Source of the DNA: Aquimarina sp. MAR_2010_214
Lineage (GTDB): Bacteria > Bacteroidota > Bacteroidia > Flavobacteriales > Flavobacteriaceae
Reading direction: 5' to 3'
Assembly (NCBI RefSeq): GCF_002846555.1
Contig: NZ_PJMS01000001.1
Location: 4,758,501 to 4,822,500 of the forward strand
DNA: 64,000 nt
Shown: positions 63,260 through 64,000 of the stretch, piece after piece
Position numbering within the stretch: the first letter of the stretch is position 1
Layout of the letters: the number at the start of each line of letters is the position of its first letter
Position numbers and translations under genes: made by a program
Notes under the pieces: generated by a model
Told to the model about the DNA's origin: nothing
What the model saw: the letters and a program-made list of their open reading frames with translations, nothing else
Database searches by the model: none

Positions 63260-64000
63260 TCATCGTTTTACACCTTGCTTATTAATCCAGTTAATGTACT
63301 GTTTTTTATTACGATTATGCTGGTTGATCGTCTTAGCAAATTTATGATACCCGAAGTTTTCTACATTAGCCACAAAGAAGTAATATTCATGCTTTTCATA
63401 GTTAAGAACTGCATCAATCGATGAAATGTCAGGCATAGCTATTGGCCCTGGAGGTAATGAACCGTATTTATAAGTATTATAAGGACTATCTAACTCCAAA
63501 TCTTTATATAACACACGTTTTATAATCGTATCCCAGTCATTTCGGTGTTTTTTAATTGCATAGATCACAGTTGGGTCTGCATCTAATTTCCAATTATTAT
63601 TATATCTATTCATATAAACCCCTGCCACCCTAGAGCGTTCATCTACTTTTGCTGTTTCTTTTTGCACAATCGAAGCAACAGTAATAACTTGACTTTGAGT
63701 TAGCCCAATTTTCTTCGCTTTTGATACACGGGATTCGTTCCAGAATCGATTATATTCTTTCAACATTCTTTTTCTAAACTGTTCTGCAGAAGTATTCCAG
63801 AAAAATTCATATTTATTAGGTATATACATTGCCAAAGCAGTCTCTAAAGAAAAATCATTTGCTTCTAAAAAAGACTCTTCTTTAAACACTTTCAACAAAG
63901 AAACACTATCAGATTCGATTTGAGAGGCAATTCTGCCGGCCAAGTTCTCCAACCTTTCTTGATTATTAAAACTAATATGTATAGGCGAGTTCTTACTTCG
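63260..64000 (-). CDS. mltG: Endolytic transglycosylase MltG (5' part outside window)
   Basis: MltG cuts nascent glycan strands in peptidoglycan and so ends chain growth at the inner membrane. The frame is open from the right edge to a TGA at 63260-63262 and encodes the last 246 residues, starting with RSKNSPIHISFNNQERLENL, typical of the LysM-like part. The YceG core is seen in YIPNKYEFFWN, the catalytic Glu in ASIVQKET, and YGSLPPGPI near the C-terminus. The N-terminal membrane anchor lies beyond base 64000. A Met reading at 63952 is a TTG and not the start. Confidence 0.95.
   Translation of the reverse strand, partial: RSKNSPIHISFNNQERLENLAGRIASQIESDSVSLLKVFKEESFLEANDFSLETALAMYIPNKYEFFWNTSAEQFRKRMLKEYNRFWNESRVSKAKKIGLTQSQVITVASIVQKETAKVDERSRVAGVYMNRYNNNWKLDADPTVIYAIKKHRNDWDTIIKRVLYKDLELDSPYNTYKYGSLPPGPIAMPDISSIDAVLNYEKHEYYFFVANVENFGYHKFAKTINQHNRNKKQYINWINKQGVKR

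Overview
This window is chromosomal DNA from a member of the Bacteroidota, most likely a marine Flavobacteriaceae close to Aquimarina or a related genus. The evidence is low G+C content, absence of Shine-Dalgarno sequences, recurring TAnnTTTG -7 promoter elements, many lipoproteins with the S-C lipobox, and clade-specific families: PorP/SprF, a CHU_C (type B T9SS) adhesin, PorD/DUF4835, DUF3857, YbbR, an RprX/RprY-like two-component pair, and bacilliredoxin YtxJ. I see no rRNA, tRNA, CRISPR array, insertion sequence, phage gene or integrase. The window is mostly core chromosome with some small accessory insertions.

Layout. 1-13.3 kb: a peroxidase-related gene end, glyA, fahA (tyrosine catabolism), a lipoprotein, a Crp/Fnr regulator with a small membrane protein and a group III truncated haemoglobin, a bacilliredoxin, clpB, a TetR/thioesterase pair with matching palindromic operators, a 41-residue membrane microprotein, a histidine phosphatase and small secreted proteins. 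13.4-27.1 kb: smpB and pcm, then a long plus-strand run of Gfo/Idh oxidoreductase, 3-hydroxybutyryl-CoA dehydrogenase, M23 peptidase, TlpA-like thioredoxin, DUF1015, yggS, a nucleotide kinase, an exonuclease/GIY-YIG fusion, a DUF3857 protein, a voltage-gated-type K+ channel and miaA. A minus-strand jacalin-like lectin lipoprotein interrupts this run. 27.2-33.0 kb (minus): the two-component system, coaE, YbbR, a glycosyltransferase and fabI.

33.0-39.6 kb: a 752-bp non-coding leader, then an adhesin/SprF/OmpA three-gene operon typical of type IX secretion substrates and their surface anchoring. 39.6-54.2 kb (minus): a CAP-domain lipoprotein, the bamD-rpoZ-coaBC-porD-recN cluster, an inward-rectifier K+ channel, dapA, two YhhN-like membrane proteins around a 695-bp empty stretch, ligA, a LOG-family hydrolase, prmC and a GNAT acetyltransferase. 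54.3-64 kb: two small envelope proteins, ribD-HAD-EamA-YigZ with overlapping or closely spaced genes, a thioesterase, dnaA, a low-molecular-weight phosphatase, an RsmI-like methyltransferase, a lysozyme-like protein and the 3' part of mltG.

Themes. Envelope biogenesis and surface display recur (BamD, PorD, SprF, OmpA, CHU_C adhesin, lipoproteins, MltG, lysozyme-like protein). Several genes have a -7 element so close to the start codon that the mRNA is predicted to be leaderless or nearly so. I found no clear novel defence or biosynthetic system. The best leads are the Crp/Fnr-membrane protein-haemoglobin module, the TetR operator pair, the regulatory palindromes at smpB and near 11.4 kb, the jacalin-like lectin lipoprotein, and the long leader of the adhesin operon.
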